NCBI RefSeq assembly: GCF_034137685.1
Contig: NZ_CP139418.1
Location: 709,001-773,000, forward strand
Direction: 5' to 3'
Source of the DNA: Streptococcus sp. S1
GTDB lineage: Bacteria; Bacillota; Bacilli; Lactobacillales; Streptococcaceae
Length of the DNA stretch: 64,000 nucleotides
This document shows, one piece after another, positions 45,280 through 54,000 of this stretch (within the stretch, counting starts at the first letter, position 1; each line of letters starts with the position of its first letter). The notes below the pieces were generated by a model. It had not been told where the DNA came from. It ran no database searches and saw nothing but the letters and a program-made list of their open reading frames with translations. The position numbers and the translations under genes were made by a program.

Positions 45280-45372
45280 TAAGTGAAGAAGAACAAAAGC
45301 AAGGGCAAAGATGGCTGTAAAAAAGCCGAGAAGAACATAGGGTTTCCTTTCTAAAATATGATTGTCTGAGTG

Positions 45373-45843
45373 CTATTTTTTATGACTGATTTTATGAAGA
45401 ATCATAAATGATACTACAAGATTTAAAATGATAACCAATAAAGTAAAAAGAGAGTAACCATAGAGTTTAATTGGAATTTCATCTTTGATATTACATAGAG
45501 AAAACAAACTCGTTAGAATTCCCGTCAACAATCCAGGCACATATTTTCGAATAACGATTGTCTGAATCAGATGTCCGAAAACATGGTAGATATATGCAAT
45601 CACAATGGTTATGTAAATAGTATAGTTGTTAAACTGGTAACTAAGAAAAAGTGATAGAAGTAGGATTAGAAATTGCTCCAAGACAATGGCATTGAAAGCA
45701 AAAGGAGTGTAATAAGATAGGATTCGATTGTTTGGATACTGGATTGATATTTTTTTGACAAAGGATGGCATCCAAACGATTTCTTCCAGTTCGTGAAGCA
45801 TGAAGAGTGCTGGAAATAGAAAGTAAAATTGCACGCTGGTCAT
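45373..45843 (-). CDS. HXXEE domain membrane protein
   Basis: The 156-residue protein has the motif LFMLHELEEIVW of HXXEE proteins in its first helix region and about five membrane helices. A second conserved His lies in IYHVFGHLIQ. Function is unknown. It sits 15 nt after the TetR-type gene on the same strand and probably shares its transcript. The low-GC, Ile/Tyr-rich composition is typical of such proteins. Confidence 0.8.
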   Translation of the reverse strand: MTSVQFYFLFPALFMLHELEEIVWMPSFVKKISIQYPNNRILSYYTPFAFNAIVLEQFLILLLSLFLSYQFNNYTIYITIVIAYIYHVFGHLIQTIVIRKYVPGLLTGILTSLFSLCNIKDEIPIKLYGYSLFTLLVIILNLVVSFMILHKISHKK

Positions 45844-45858
45844 TGAAAATACTCCCTT

Positions 45859-46398
45859 CTAGTTCGAGCCCACTTTCAGAATCTCCAAATAAAACTGAAC
45901 GGCTTCTTGTTCTGTGTAAGATTTACCTTTTTTCAACCACCAGCTGAGGGTTTCAATGAAGTTAGTAACGACAAGGTGCTTGAGATAAGAATGAGGAATA
46001 GTAGGATGAGTCTTGATCAGTTCATCAGCCACCATTGGATAGACATCATGTTCTAGCTCTTTTCGCAGTTGCCGGATAAAATAATCATTTTTAGAGAGCA
46101 AGAGACTGGTCACATGGTCTTGATTTTTTTTGAAATGCTGGAAGATATGAGCCAGGTAGTCTTGTGGAGAGAGGTGTTCAGCACGCTCAAAGAGATGGTG
46201 AAAGAGCTTTTGGCAGAGTTCATCCAGTAGTAATTCCTTGCTCTCGTAATGGCTGTAAAAGGTCGAGCGCCCCACATCAGCAAGGTCAATGATTTCCTGA
46301 ACGGTGATGGCCTCGTAGTCTTTTTGGTTGAGTAAGTGTAAGAAAGCTTGATAGATAGCTTTTCGAGTTTTGGTGATGCGACGATCCTGTGCTGTCAT
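45859..46398 (-). CDS. sczA: TetR-family regulator, likely SczA
   Basis: The TetR helix-turn-helix is clear: TRKAIYQAFLHLL, then EAITVQEIIDLADVGRSTFY and SHYESKELLLDEL. It is divergent from czcD; in the pneumococcus that arrangement encodes SczA, the zinc-responsive activator of czcD. I use the ATG at 46398 (179 residues); a GTG at 46434 would add 12 codons but lies inside a 9-bp inverted repeat that is better read as an operator. Downstream is the HXXEE gene. Confidence 0.8.
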   Translation of the reverse strand: MTAQDRRITKTRKAIYQAFLHLLNQKDYEAITVQEIIDLADVGRSTFYSHYESKELLLDELCQKLFHHLFERAEHLSPQDYLAHIFQHFKKNQDHVTSLLLSKNDYFIRQLRKELEHDVYPMVADELIKTHPTIPHSYLKHLVVTNFIETLSWWLKKGKSYTEQEAVQFYLEILKVGSN

Positions 46399-46412
46399 AT
46401 GGACACTTCGAA

Positions 46413-46447
46413 CAAACTGTTCGGTAACGTACACCCTAAACAGTTTG
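46413..46447. promoter_or_regulatory. Inverted repeat at the sczA start
   Basis: CAAACTGTT (46413-46421) and AACAGTTTG (46439-46447) are perfect 9-bp arms 17 nt apart, just upstream of the sczA ATG. A candidate autoregulatory operator. Confidence 0.45.
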
Positions 46448-46485
46448 CCCCTATCCTTTCTGTTGATAGTATTGGATAATAGATA

Positions 46486-46502
46486 ATGAACAAGATGTTC
46501 AT
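46486..46502. promoter_or_regulatory. Palindrome upstream of czcD
   Basis: ATGAACA-AGA-TGTTCAT is a perfect 7-bp inverted repeat, 30 nt before the czcD start codon. Size and place fit a TetR-type operator, most likely for the divergent SczA-like protein. Confidence 0.6.
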
Positions 46503-46531
46503 GAATCTATTATATCAGAGGATTGAGGATT

Positions 46532-47437
46532 ATGAAGACAAAACATGCAGTCTGGATCGCTTTTTTCTTGAATTTGAGTTATGCTATTGTTGAGTTTATC
46601 GCAGGAGGGATTTTTGGGTCCAGTGCAGTCCTTGCAGATTCTGTCCATGACTTGGGGGATGCGATCGCTATTGGGATCTCCGCTTTTTTGGAGAGTATTT
46701 CCAACCGTGAAGAAGACAGCCACTACACCTTGGGTTACAAGCGCTTTAGCCTTTTAGGGGCCATGGTAACAGCTGTGATTCTCATGACAGGGTCCGTTCT
46801 GGTTATTTTAGAAAATATAACGAAACTCTTTCATCCACAACCTGTCAACGATGAGGGCATTCTCTGGCTTGGAATCATAGCCGTTAGCATTAATGTGCTA
46901 GCAAGTTTGGTCGTGCGTAAGGGACAAACCAAGAACGAATCCATCCTTAGCCTGCATTTTCTGGAAGATACCTTGGGTTGGGTGGCTGTCATCCTAATGG
47001 CCATTGTCCTCCGATTTACCGACTGGTATATTCTGGATCCGCTCTTGTCCCTTGCTATTTCCATCTTTATTCTGTCAAAAGCCATTCCACGTTTTTGGAG
47101 CACGCTCAAGATTTTCCTAGATGCTGTGCCAGAAGGAGTGGATATCCAGAAGATCAAGACGGATTTGGCAGAGTTGGACCATGTGGCTAGTATCAATCAG
47201 CTCAATCTCTGGACCATGGATGGCTTAGAAAAGAATGCTATTGTCCATGTTTGTCTAGAGCATGTCACCCACATGGAGGTCTGTAAAGAGTCTATCCGAG
47301 ACTTGCTCAAAGACTGTGGCTTTCAAAACGTCACCATTGAGGTGGATGCAGACTTGGCAAACCACCGAGCCCACAAGAGAAATATTGAAGAGCTAGAAGC
47401 CAGTCAAAGTCACAGGCATGATCACCACCATCAATGA
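46532..47437 (+). CDS. czcD: Cation diffusion facilitator, zinc exporter
   Basis: The 301-residue CDF transporter has six membrane helices with the metal-site pairs in AVLADSVHDLGDAIAIGISA and FLEDTLGWVAVILMA, and a cytoplasmic C-terminal domain (about 210-285) ending in a His-rich tail, SHRHDHHHQ. It exports Zn2+. The ATG at 46532 has GAGG before it; a TTG at 46523 was rejected. Gene order sczA, czcD, adh matches the known zinc-tolerance locus of streptococci. Confidence 0.93.
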   Translation: MKTKHAVWIAFFLNLSYAIVEFIAGGIFGSSAVLADSVHDLGDAIAIGISAFLESISNREEDSHYTLGYKRFSLLGAMVTAVILMTGSVLVILENITKLFHPQPVNDEGILWLGIIAVSINVLASLVVRKGQTKNESILSLHFLEDTLGWVAVILMAIVLRFTDWYILDPLLSLAISIFILSKAIPRFWSTLKIFLDAVPEGVDIQKIKTDLAELDHVASINQLNLWTMDGLEKNAIVHVCLEHVTHMEVCKESIRDLLKDCGFQNVTIEVDADLANHRAHKRNIEELEASQSHRHDHHHQ

Positions 47438-47512
47438 AGAGTTGGTACGAGCAGAAGCCTAAGAAAAAGTGTATACTATAGTTAAGTAAGCAATAGAAAG
47501 TAGGTTGTTCCT

Positions 47513-48550
47513 ATGAAGAAGACAGTCTATACAAAAGCTGGGCAAGTGGGTCTAGTAGAAGTAGAACGTCCACACATCGAAGCACCGGATGATGTCATTC
47601 TCCGTATCGTTCGTACCTGTGTCTGTGGCTCTGATCTCTGGAGCTACCGCAATCCAGAGATTGAAGCAGGCCATCAAAATAGTGGCCACGAAGCCATTGG
47701 GATCGTCGAAGAAATCGGTGAGGCCATTACAACGGTCAAACCGGGAGACTTTGTCATCGCGCCTTTCACCCATGGTTGTGGGGAGTGTGATGCTTGTCGT
47801 GCGGGCTATGATGGGACGTGTGATCGCCATATCGGCAGCAACTGGTCTGATGGGGTGCAAGCGGAGTATATGCGCTTCGAATACGCCAACTGGGCCCTTG
47901 TCAAAATCCCAGGGCAACCGTCTGATTATACAGAAGCCATGCTCAAATCCTTCTTGACGCTAGCAGATGTCATGCCGACAGGCTACCATGCGGCGCGTGT
48001 TGCGGATGTGAAACCAGGTGATAAAGTTGTCGTTATCGGGGACGGTGCCGTTGGGCAATGTGCGGTGATTGCTGCTAAGATGCGTGGAGCCTCCCAAATC
48101 GTCCTTATGAGTCGCCACGAAGACCGTCAACAAATGGCCTTGGAGTCAGGTGCAACAGCAGTCGTAGCGGAACGTGGTGAAGAAGGGATTGCCAAGGTCC
48201 GTGAAATCCTCGGAGGAGGAGCAGATGCAGCTCTTGAATGTGTCGGTACAGCAGCCGCTGTCGATCAAGCCCTTGGGGTACTTCACAATGGTGGACGTTT
48301 AGGTTTTGTCGGTGTCCCTCATTACAATAATCGTGCTCTCGGTTCAACCTTTGCCCAAAATATTTCGGTGGCAGGTGGAGCAGCCTCGGTCACTACCTAT
48401 GACAAACAGTTCTTGCTCAAGGCTGTTCTTGATGGCGACATCAACCCAGGCCGCGTCTTTACTCATAGCTATAGCTTGGATGAGATTGATCAAGCATATA
48501 AAGATATGGATGAACGCAAGACTATTAAGGCTATGATTGTGCTTGAGTAA
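47513..48550 (+). CDS. Zinc-dependent alcohol dehydrogenase family protein
   Basis: The 345-residue medium-chain dehydrogenase has the catalytic zinc ligands in CVCGSDLWSYR and AGHQNSGHEAIG, the structural-zinc cysteines in GCGECDACRAGYDGTCDRH, and the NAD(P) fold GDGAVGQCAVIAA. The substrate is unknown. It lies 75 nt after czcD. Co-location with a zinc exporter gene fits a metal-linked detoxification role, as reported for the pneumococcal czcD region. Confidence 0.9.
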   Translation: MKKTVYTKAGQVGLVEVERPHIEAPDDVILRIVRTCVCGSDLWSYRNPEIEAGHQNSGHEAIGIVEEIGEAITTVKPGDFVIAPFTHGCGECDACRAGYDGTCDRHIGSNWSDGVQAEYMRFEYANWALVKIPGQPSDYTEAMLKSFLTLADVMPTGYHAARVADVKPGDKVVVIGDGAVGQCAVIAAKMRGASQIVLMSRHEDRQQMALESGATAVVAERGEEGIAKVREILGGGADAALECVGTAAAVDQALGVLHNGGRLGFVGVPHYNNRALGSTFAQNISVAGGAASVTTYDKQFLLKAVLDGDINPGRVFTHSYSLDEIDQAYKDMDERKTIKAMIVLE

Positions 48551-48553
48551 TGA

Positions 48554-48590
48554 AAAAGTCTAGTAGAAATGAAACTACTAGACTTTTCTT
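48554..48590. terminator. Terminator after the alcohol dehydrogenase gene
   Basis: AAAAGTCTAGTAG and CTACTAGACTTTT are complementary; it also faces the converging helicase gene. Confidence 0.88.
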
Positions 48591-48608
48591 TTATTGTGAA
48601 ATAAATTC

Positions 48609-51323
48609 TTATTTCAAATCCGACATCACTTGTTTCTTCGTGAAGGTACGCTCTTGTTTATTAGCTAAGGCCTTAATGCGCGCATCTAGGAGAATGGCGC
48701 GACCTTCGGCACTTCGGGTATAGACGAGGTCATACTTACCTAGGCTCTTTCGGATTTGCTCCACAAAGGCTTGAGCATCCTCTTTCCGTTTGTCAAAGAG
48801 GCTTGGTACAGCGAAATATTCTGTTTGATCGGATACCTTTTCCTGTGCTTTCAAGATATAGCGTTGATTTTCAATCGGTGCGAAAAATTCGATCATGGTT
48901 TGCGAAAAGACTTCTTTCTCTCGCATGCTTCCGCCCTTCAAATAAATCAGCGTGTTGATGGCATCCTTTCGATCTCGCACGACTTGGATGCGGGTTGCTT
49001 GAGTCTGGATCTGACCTGAAAGGAGCAGGGCTTGGTGAATAGCCTGGCCGAAGACTTCTAACCGTTTATAAGGGTTCTTATAGAGATAGTAGCGCAGCCA
49101 GGCAAGGAGAGCGAGAACAGCTAAAACGAATAGAAGAATTAGAGACGCTTTATTCCCTCCTCCTCTATGTGAATAGTAAAAAAGGTTGGCGAAAGCATCG
49201 GTCAAAGTGGCGGCCGTCAGCCAACGAGCTAGCTTTCTAGCGTCAAAAAATAGGGCCAGGGGCAGGAAGTGTTTATCCACTTGGACCTCATTTGCAATCT
49301 CCATATTCTCCAGAATCGGCAGGGCTTTTTGCCAGCCATCCCGGAGTTCTTGACGATGGGTGGACCGCTCTAAGGTTTCTTCATTGAGTTTCTGCAACTG
49401 TTTTTTGGTATAGCGGATATTGTCAAAGGCTAGGCGTTCGATACCGGATTCGATGAAGGGCTCCTTGTAATGGAGACCTAAAAATTGCTTCATCCGTCTT
49501 TCTAAGAGCTCCAGATCAGGACTATATTCTTTCAGCTGATCAGTGAGGGCTTCGATCTCTTCTTTTTCAAGATCGGACTTTTCATACCATTTCTTTAGGG
49601 AAAGATTGATGGAGACCAGATGCCAGATGTTGCTAGTCTTGTCTGGATCCTCAGGCCACACTCGAATGGCACGACCCCGCATTTGGTTGCTGAGCATGAA
49701 ACTGCCGACAAAGCTCGCTAGGATCAGGGAGTTGACGCAAGGAGCATCCCAACCTTCTCCTAGAAGAGACTTGGTTCCAATGACAACCTGGATAAGCCCT
49801 TCTTGAAAGAGCTGGGTCACAGCTGTCACCAAATCATGTTGAGAACCAACCAAGCGAACCTTGAGAAAGTCATCAGGGGATAATTGGCCGACACTTTGGT
49901 AAGTCAAACGATTCTCTCCTAGAAGTTCTTCTAATCTTGGCTTAGCGACCGTCGGGATGATGACGATACTGCCGGTCAAGACAGCGATGGCAGGAGGAGT
50001 TGCTTGCTCTAAGCTTTCCCTGCGAATAGATTCGAAATAAGAGAGCACTCCCAATTGAGTAAATTGGGCGTCCTTATCTCCTAGATGAACTTCAAAGTCT
50101 TGGCGGATATAGTCTGTTAAGACCAGTTGGCGCAGTTGACTTCCAAGAGCCTGGTATTCCGCCTTGAAAATTTCTCGAACTGCATTGAGTTTTCCGAGGG
50201 ATTGGTTGAGCAGGAGGTCTTGTTTTTTGTTGCGGACCAGTTTGACCTGTTTTCGATCGATCAAGCTGGCTGCTTTTAGTTCATGGAGGACTTGCTTCTC
50301 GTATTCCTCAGGTAGATTGTACCAGTGAGGCACCTGAAAGAGCAGACCTTGCAGGAGAATTTCAAGCCAGTCCATGGTGAAAGCAGGGAGTTTTTTGGCT
50401 CCTAAAAGGTCCTGGAAACGTTGGGGAAAGTCGATTCCCTTGCTTCGAAGAAAGATCAGGGTAGCAGAGAGATACTTGGGATCATTGAGCAATTCATCAT
50501 CGCTGATCTGACCCGATAAGGCCTGGCAGTTTTGCAGGTATTGGCAAAAGAGGGGATCGGAAGTCAGTTGTTGCAAGAGAGCATTCTTTTGTTGGCTAAA
50601 GGCGTCCAACTGCTCTTGCTCTTCCTTGGTTGGAAAGGCAAAGTAGACATAGTCCTGATGGGGACAAAGGGTTTCTTCCTTGACCAATTCGGGAACCGTA
50701 ATTTCCTCATCAATCTCACCACACATGCGGATATAGCGTTCCCAAAGAGCAGGGTCCCCTTCATAGGGAGGGGTAGCAGTGAGGGAGATCATCTTTAAGT
50801 CAGGGAAGGCTTGGCGAAAGGCTTCCAAACTCTTCCACCATTCATTGCGCAAGTGGTGACATTCATCTAAACAAAGGGTCCCAAGTGAGATGGCTTTGAA
50901 AGTAGTAAAGATATCAAAGCCTTTGAAATCAAATGTTTCAATCTCTGCCTGGTCATCGGTATCCTCGATTTGTGATTGGCCGACGACTTGATTCATGGCA
51001 CTGTGGAGGGCCTGATAGGTAGCCACTGTAATCAGCTTAGGATGTTTGAGGTCCTGAGAGATCAATTGCCCCGCTTGGTTTTCATCTTTCAAGAATGCTT
51101 GGACAATCCGGTCGACCCATTGCTGGCGAATCGTGACTGTAGGTGCCAGGATAAGAGTTGGTTGCCCAAAGCGTCGGATAAATTCGATTCCCAGGGTTGT
51201 TTTTCCAGAGCCAGGAGCCGCCACCAAATGCAGGTGGCCATCCGCCATAAAAGCCTCACTCTTATCGAGGACGCGTTTTTGATAGTGTCTCCATTGGCCT
51301 ATAAAGGCTAGTTCTTGTAACAT
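48609..51323 (-). CDS. SF2 helicase (DEAD/DEAH type) with a C-terminal transmembrane helix
   Basis: The 904-residue protein has SF2 motifs: LVAAPGSGKTTLG (K41), DECHH (153-157), SLTATPPYEG, and the second RecA-like domain with LLGEGWDAP and QMRGRAIR. The region 640-900 is not familiar; it holds a clear membrane helix near residues 725-745, LILLFVLAVLALLAWLRYYL, followed by a soluble C-terminal domain. That is odd for a helicase. The ATG at 51323 has GGGAGG. It is a single gene with no nuclease or methylase gene beside it. A role in nucleic acid surveillance or phage defence is possible but only inferred. Confidence 0.82.
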   Translation of the reverse strand: MLQELAFIGQWRHYQKRVLDKSEAFMADGHLHLVAAPGSGKTTLGIEFIRRFGQPTLILAPTVTIRQQWVDRIVQAFLKDENQAGQLISQDLKHPKLITVATYQALHSAMNQVVGQSQIEDTDDQAEIETFDFKGFDIFTTFKAISLGTLCLDECHHLRNEWWKSLEAFRQAFPDLKMISLTATPPYEGDPALWERYIRMCGEIDEEITVPELVKEETLCPHQDYVYFAFPTKEEQEQLDAFSQQKNALLQQLTSDPLFCQYLQNCQALSGQISDDELLNDPKYLSATLIFLRSKGIDFPQRFQDLLGAKKLPAFTMDWLEILLQGLLFQVPHWYNLPEEYEKQVLHELKAASLIDRKQVKLVRNKKQDLLLNQSLGKLNAVREIFKAEYQALGSQLRQLVLTDYIRQDFEVHLGDKDAQFTQLGVLSYFESIRRESLEQATPPAIAVLTGSIVIIPTVAKPRLEELLGENRLTYQSVGQLSPDDFLKVRLVGSQHDLVTAVTQLFQEGLIQVVIGTKSLLGEGWDAPCVNSLILASFVGSFMLSNQMRGRAIRVWPEDPDKTSNIWHLVSINLSLKKWYEKSDLEKEEIEALTDQLKEYSPDLELLERRMKQFLGLHYKEPFIESGIERLAFDNIRYTKKQLQKLNEETLERSTHRQELRDGWQKALPILENMEIANEVQVDKHFLPLALFFDARKLARWLTAATLTDAFANLFYYSHRGGGNKASLILLFVLAVLALLAWLRYYLYKNPYKRLEVFGQAIHQALLLSGQIQTQATRIQVVRDRKDAINTLIYLKGGSMREKEVFSQTMIEFFAPIENQRYILKAQEKVSDQTEYFAVPSLFDKRKEDAQAFVEQIRKSLGKYDLVYTRSAEGRAILLDARIKALANKQERTFTKKQVMSDLK

Positions 51324-51477
51324 TGGTTTCCTCCCTTGTACTGTCCCCATTATAACATAGCGAAGGACAAGAATCTTTTGGTAGAAGCTGAAGATTTCTA
51401 CTTTCTAATGAGAATGGCAAACAGGAATCATTCGGACAGAGCGAAAAAGCTCAATCTACAGATTAGGCTTGTTAACG

Positions 51478-52908
51478 TTAGTCTTTCTTTGTTTTACGAG
51501 AGAGACCAAAGGCAGCACCCATGCTAAGAAGACCAAGGCCAAGAGTTGTCAAGGCAGTTGAGGTCGTGCTTCCTGTATTTGGAAGGCTTGCTTCTTTTTG
51601 AGGAAGAGCTGCTGGTGCGATATAGACTTCTGTTTTCACAGGCTCGTTTTTAGCTGGTGTGAAGACTGTCGGTTTCGCAGGAGTGACAACAGCCGGTTTC
51701 TGAGGAGTAGGAGTCGGTGTTGCAGGTGTTTGGATGCTAGGCGTTTGTGGTTTTGCTTTCGCCACGCGGTGAGTTTTTGAAATCAACTCATACTTATCTG
51801 TTTGGACTTTGAAGACACGACCTTTTTGTACAGTTTCAACAACTTTATTGGCAAATTGAACGTTCAACAAGTCAGCAAAATCTTTGCGGATATCTAGGTA
51901 GAGACCATTTGTCCCATTGACCAATGGAGCAAAGTCAGACTGGTCTACTGTGCGTCCTACAACTGTTAAGGAAATATTCGCTGCCTTCAATGATTGAAGA
52001 GTTTCTTCTTTTGATGGGAGAGAATTCTTATATGGAGTATTCATATCGATTGGCTCGTCTGTAATGACGAATGCAAATCGATGATTGTTTGTTCCGGTGC
52101 CCCAGTTGTAGTCCTCTGAAGTAGCGATGTGGCGCAATGGAACAGTGGTGTTTTCATAACCACCATAGGTTTTGATAGTTTTCAGAGCAGAAATAAAACT
52201 TTCTGGATCCGTTGTGAATTTTGATCCGTTAAAATCAAAGTATTGTATACGATCTGATCGTTCAAATGCAACCAATCCCAAGCGTGCTTGGATATTTTTT
52301 GCAGATAAATTACGAACAAAGGTCTCAACGTTCTTCATTGTATCATTGATATGTGAATCCATCGAAGTTGATTTATCAATGACAAAGACGATGTCGGATG
52401 TTGCTTGGACTTCTTTTTTATTGACCACATCTGCTTCTTTTGTCACTTCGACTACAGTTGTTTTATTGACAGTTTCTGTAGTTGTCTCAGTGTAGTCAGC
52501 TGTTTCTTTTGTGGATGTAGCTGTCTTAGTTGAAGAGACTGGTTTTGGAGTGCCCACAGGTGTGTCTTGATCGGCTAAGCTAGTGGTTTTGATGGTTGCT
52601 GTTGAAGTAGTGGTGGTGTCTGCGCCGTCTGTTTTAGCAGATGGGCCAGTTTTCTTGACGTCCACAGCGATGACATCCCCAGTTTTTGCTTTATCAGCAG
52701 GAACAACTGGTGTATTGGCTTTGGTGTTGATTTCTTCTGTTGCAGTAGTGATAGGTGATTTTGCTGTTGTAGTAGCTGCAGGAGCAGCTTGGGTTGTGCT
52801 AGGTGCAACGTCATCAGCAGAAGCAATAGTCGTTCCTGTGAAGACCGTTCCTAAAACAATGGAAGCTAAAGTTAAAGTTTGTTTACGTGAAATAGTATAT
52901 TTTTTCAA
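51478..52908 (-). CDS. LPXTG-anchored surface protein with VWA domain
   Basis: The 476-residue protein is secreted and sortase-anchored. A signal peptide (KKYTISRKQTLTLASIVLGT, cut near TIASADD) is followed by a Thr/Ala/Lys-rich low-complexity region (about 35-165), a von Willebrand factor A domain (about 175-375) with the MIDAS motif DKSTS in IVFVIDKSTSMDSH, a Pro/Thr/Lys stalk, and LPNTG with a hydrophobic tail and RKTKKD. VWA domains bind host matrix proteins, so an adhesin is likely. The start is a TTG at 52908 with AGGGG; an ATG at 52944 has no ribosome binding site. Confidence 0.88.
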   Translation of the reverse strand: MKKYTISRKQTLTLASIVLGTVFTGTTIASADDVAPSTTQAAPAATTTAKSPITTATEEINTKANTPVVPADKAKTGDVIAVDVKKTGPSAKTDGADTTTTSTATIKTTSLADQDTPVGTPKPVSSTKTATSTKETADYTETTTETVNKTTVVEVTKEADVVNKKEVQATSDIVFVIDKSTSMDSHINDTMKNVETFVRNLSAKNIQARLGLVAFERSDRIQYFDFNGSKFTTDPESFISALKTIKTYGGYENTTVPLRHIATSEDYNWGTGTNNHRFAFVITDEPIDMNTPYKNSLPSKEETLQSLKAANISLTVVGRTVDQSDFAPLVNGTNGLYLDIRKDFADLLNVQFANKVVETVQKGRVFKVQTDKYELISKTHRVAKAKPQTPSIQTPATPTPTPQKPAVVTPAKPTVFTPAKNEPVKTEVYIAPAALPQKEASLPNTGSTTSTALTTLGLGLLSMGAAFGLSRKTKKD

Positions 52909-53084
52909 AATACGTCCCCTTTTTAATAAACTTTTTTCTATCATACAGGTTTTTGAAAAACTTGTCAACGGTATAATAATCAAGGGTTTTGTCGACTTTT
53001 ATATCCCTAATTATTGATAAAAAGTTGAATCAGAAAAATATACACAAAATAATTTAAACATACAAAGTGTACAAAAGATAATAG
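52909..53084. other. Upstream region of the surface protein gene
   Basis: An AT-rich stretch with no gene. Several A/T-rich -10 candidates occur on the minus strand between 52960 and 53060, but none is clearly best. Confidence 0.4.
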
Positions 53085-53125
53085 GATTCCCACAAATTTG
53101 CAGGAATCCTTATTTTATCGGCATT
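53085..53125 (-). terminator. Terminator of the HAD/DeoR unit
   Basis: AAGGATTCC and GGAATCCT pair around a loop of about 13 nt, with A/T-rich flanks on both sides. Confidence 0.7.
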
Positions 53126-53179
53126 TCTACTATATTTTTTATTCGTAAAAAATACTAGCTAGTCACTTTTTTTATGTTT

Positions 53180-53989
53180 CTAAATCAGGACATAGGCTTC
53201 AACCGCTTGCCCAGCCCCGTTTTCATTGTTGGTCTTTGTCACGACTGCTGCTTCGTCTTTCACCTCTTGAGGAGCGTTGCCCATAGCGACACCGATGCCT
53301 GCTTTTTTGAGCATAGGAAGGTCATTGAAGTTGTCCCCCATGGTGAGGACTTCTTCTAAGCTCAAGTGGTAGTGGTTGGCGAGCTCAACCAGAGCATCCT
53401 CTTTAGAGACGTGCTTAGCCGTGACTTCTAGGTAGTTGGCTTTGGAGAGATAAAAGGCGGTAGAAGGAAAGTCGTCGGCGGGAACTGCACGATAGAGGGC
53501 TTGGATCTCTTCTGCTTCTCCAATTAAGAGCAATTTGTGGAGGGGCCTTGTCGTATCCTGCAAAGGATCCAATAGGGGGAGAATGAGAGGTTTTTCTCCT
53601 GTAATCCGGGCCTCCTCTTGGCTCCATTGGTCGAGATGATCGGTCATCCAGTCTTTTCCGCTATAGAGGTTGATCGAAACTTGAGGGAAGTGTTGGGTGG
53701 CCCAGTCGATAAAGTGCCGGGCTTCCGTCTTGTCCAAGGGATGCTCAAAAAGAACTTGTTCTCCTTTTTGGATCAAGGCCCCGTTGTAGCAGGCCATGGG
53801 ACAGTCCTCTATGCCGAGCTCTTTGGCAATGGGTGCCATCCCTTTTGGGGAGCGAGCAGAGGCCAGCACGAAAGGAATCTCTTCACGTTTTAAATCTGGG
53901 ATCAATGCTGCCAACTGTGGATCAATCTGATGGTGGTCATTTAAGATGGTGCCATCGATATCGCTGATGATGAGACGAATGTGAGACAT
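53180..53989 (-). CDS. Cof-type HAD-IIB phosphatase
   Basis: The 269-residue protein has HAD motifs IISDIDGTILNDHHQ (nucleophile Asp), LASARSPKGM, and TMGDNFNDLPMLKKAG. Class IIB cap. The substrate is a small phosphorylated metabolite, not identified. It starts 11 nt after the DeoR-type regulator stop; the regulator may control its own operon in response to a sugar phosphate that this enzyme uses. Confidence 0.9.
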   Translation of the reverse strand: MSHIRLIISDIDGTILNDHHQIDPQLAALIPDLKREEIPFVLASARSPKGMAPIAKELGIEDCPMACYNGALIQKGEQVLFEHPLDKTEARHFIDWATQHFPQVSINLYSGKDWMTDHLDQWSQEEARITGEKPLILPLLDPLQDTTRPLHKLLLIGEAEEIQALYRAVPADDFPSTAFYLSKANYLEVTAKHVSKEDALVELANHYHLSLEEVLTMGDNFNDLPMLKKAGIGVAMGNAPQEVKDEAAVVTKTNNENGAGQAVEAYVLI

Positions 53990-54000
53990 AAACTTACCTC

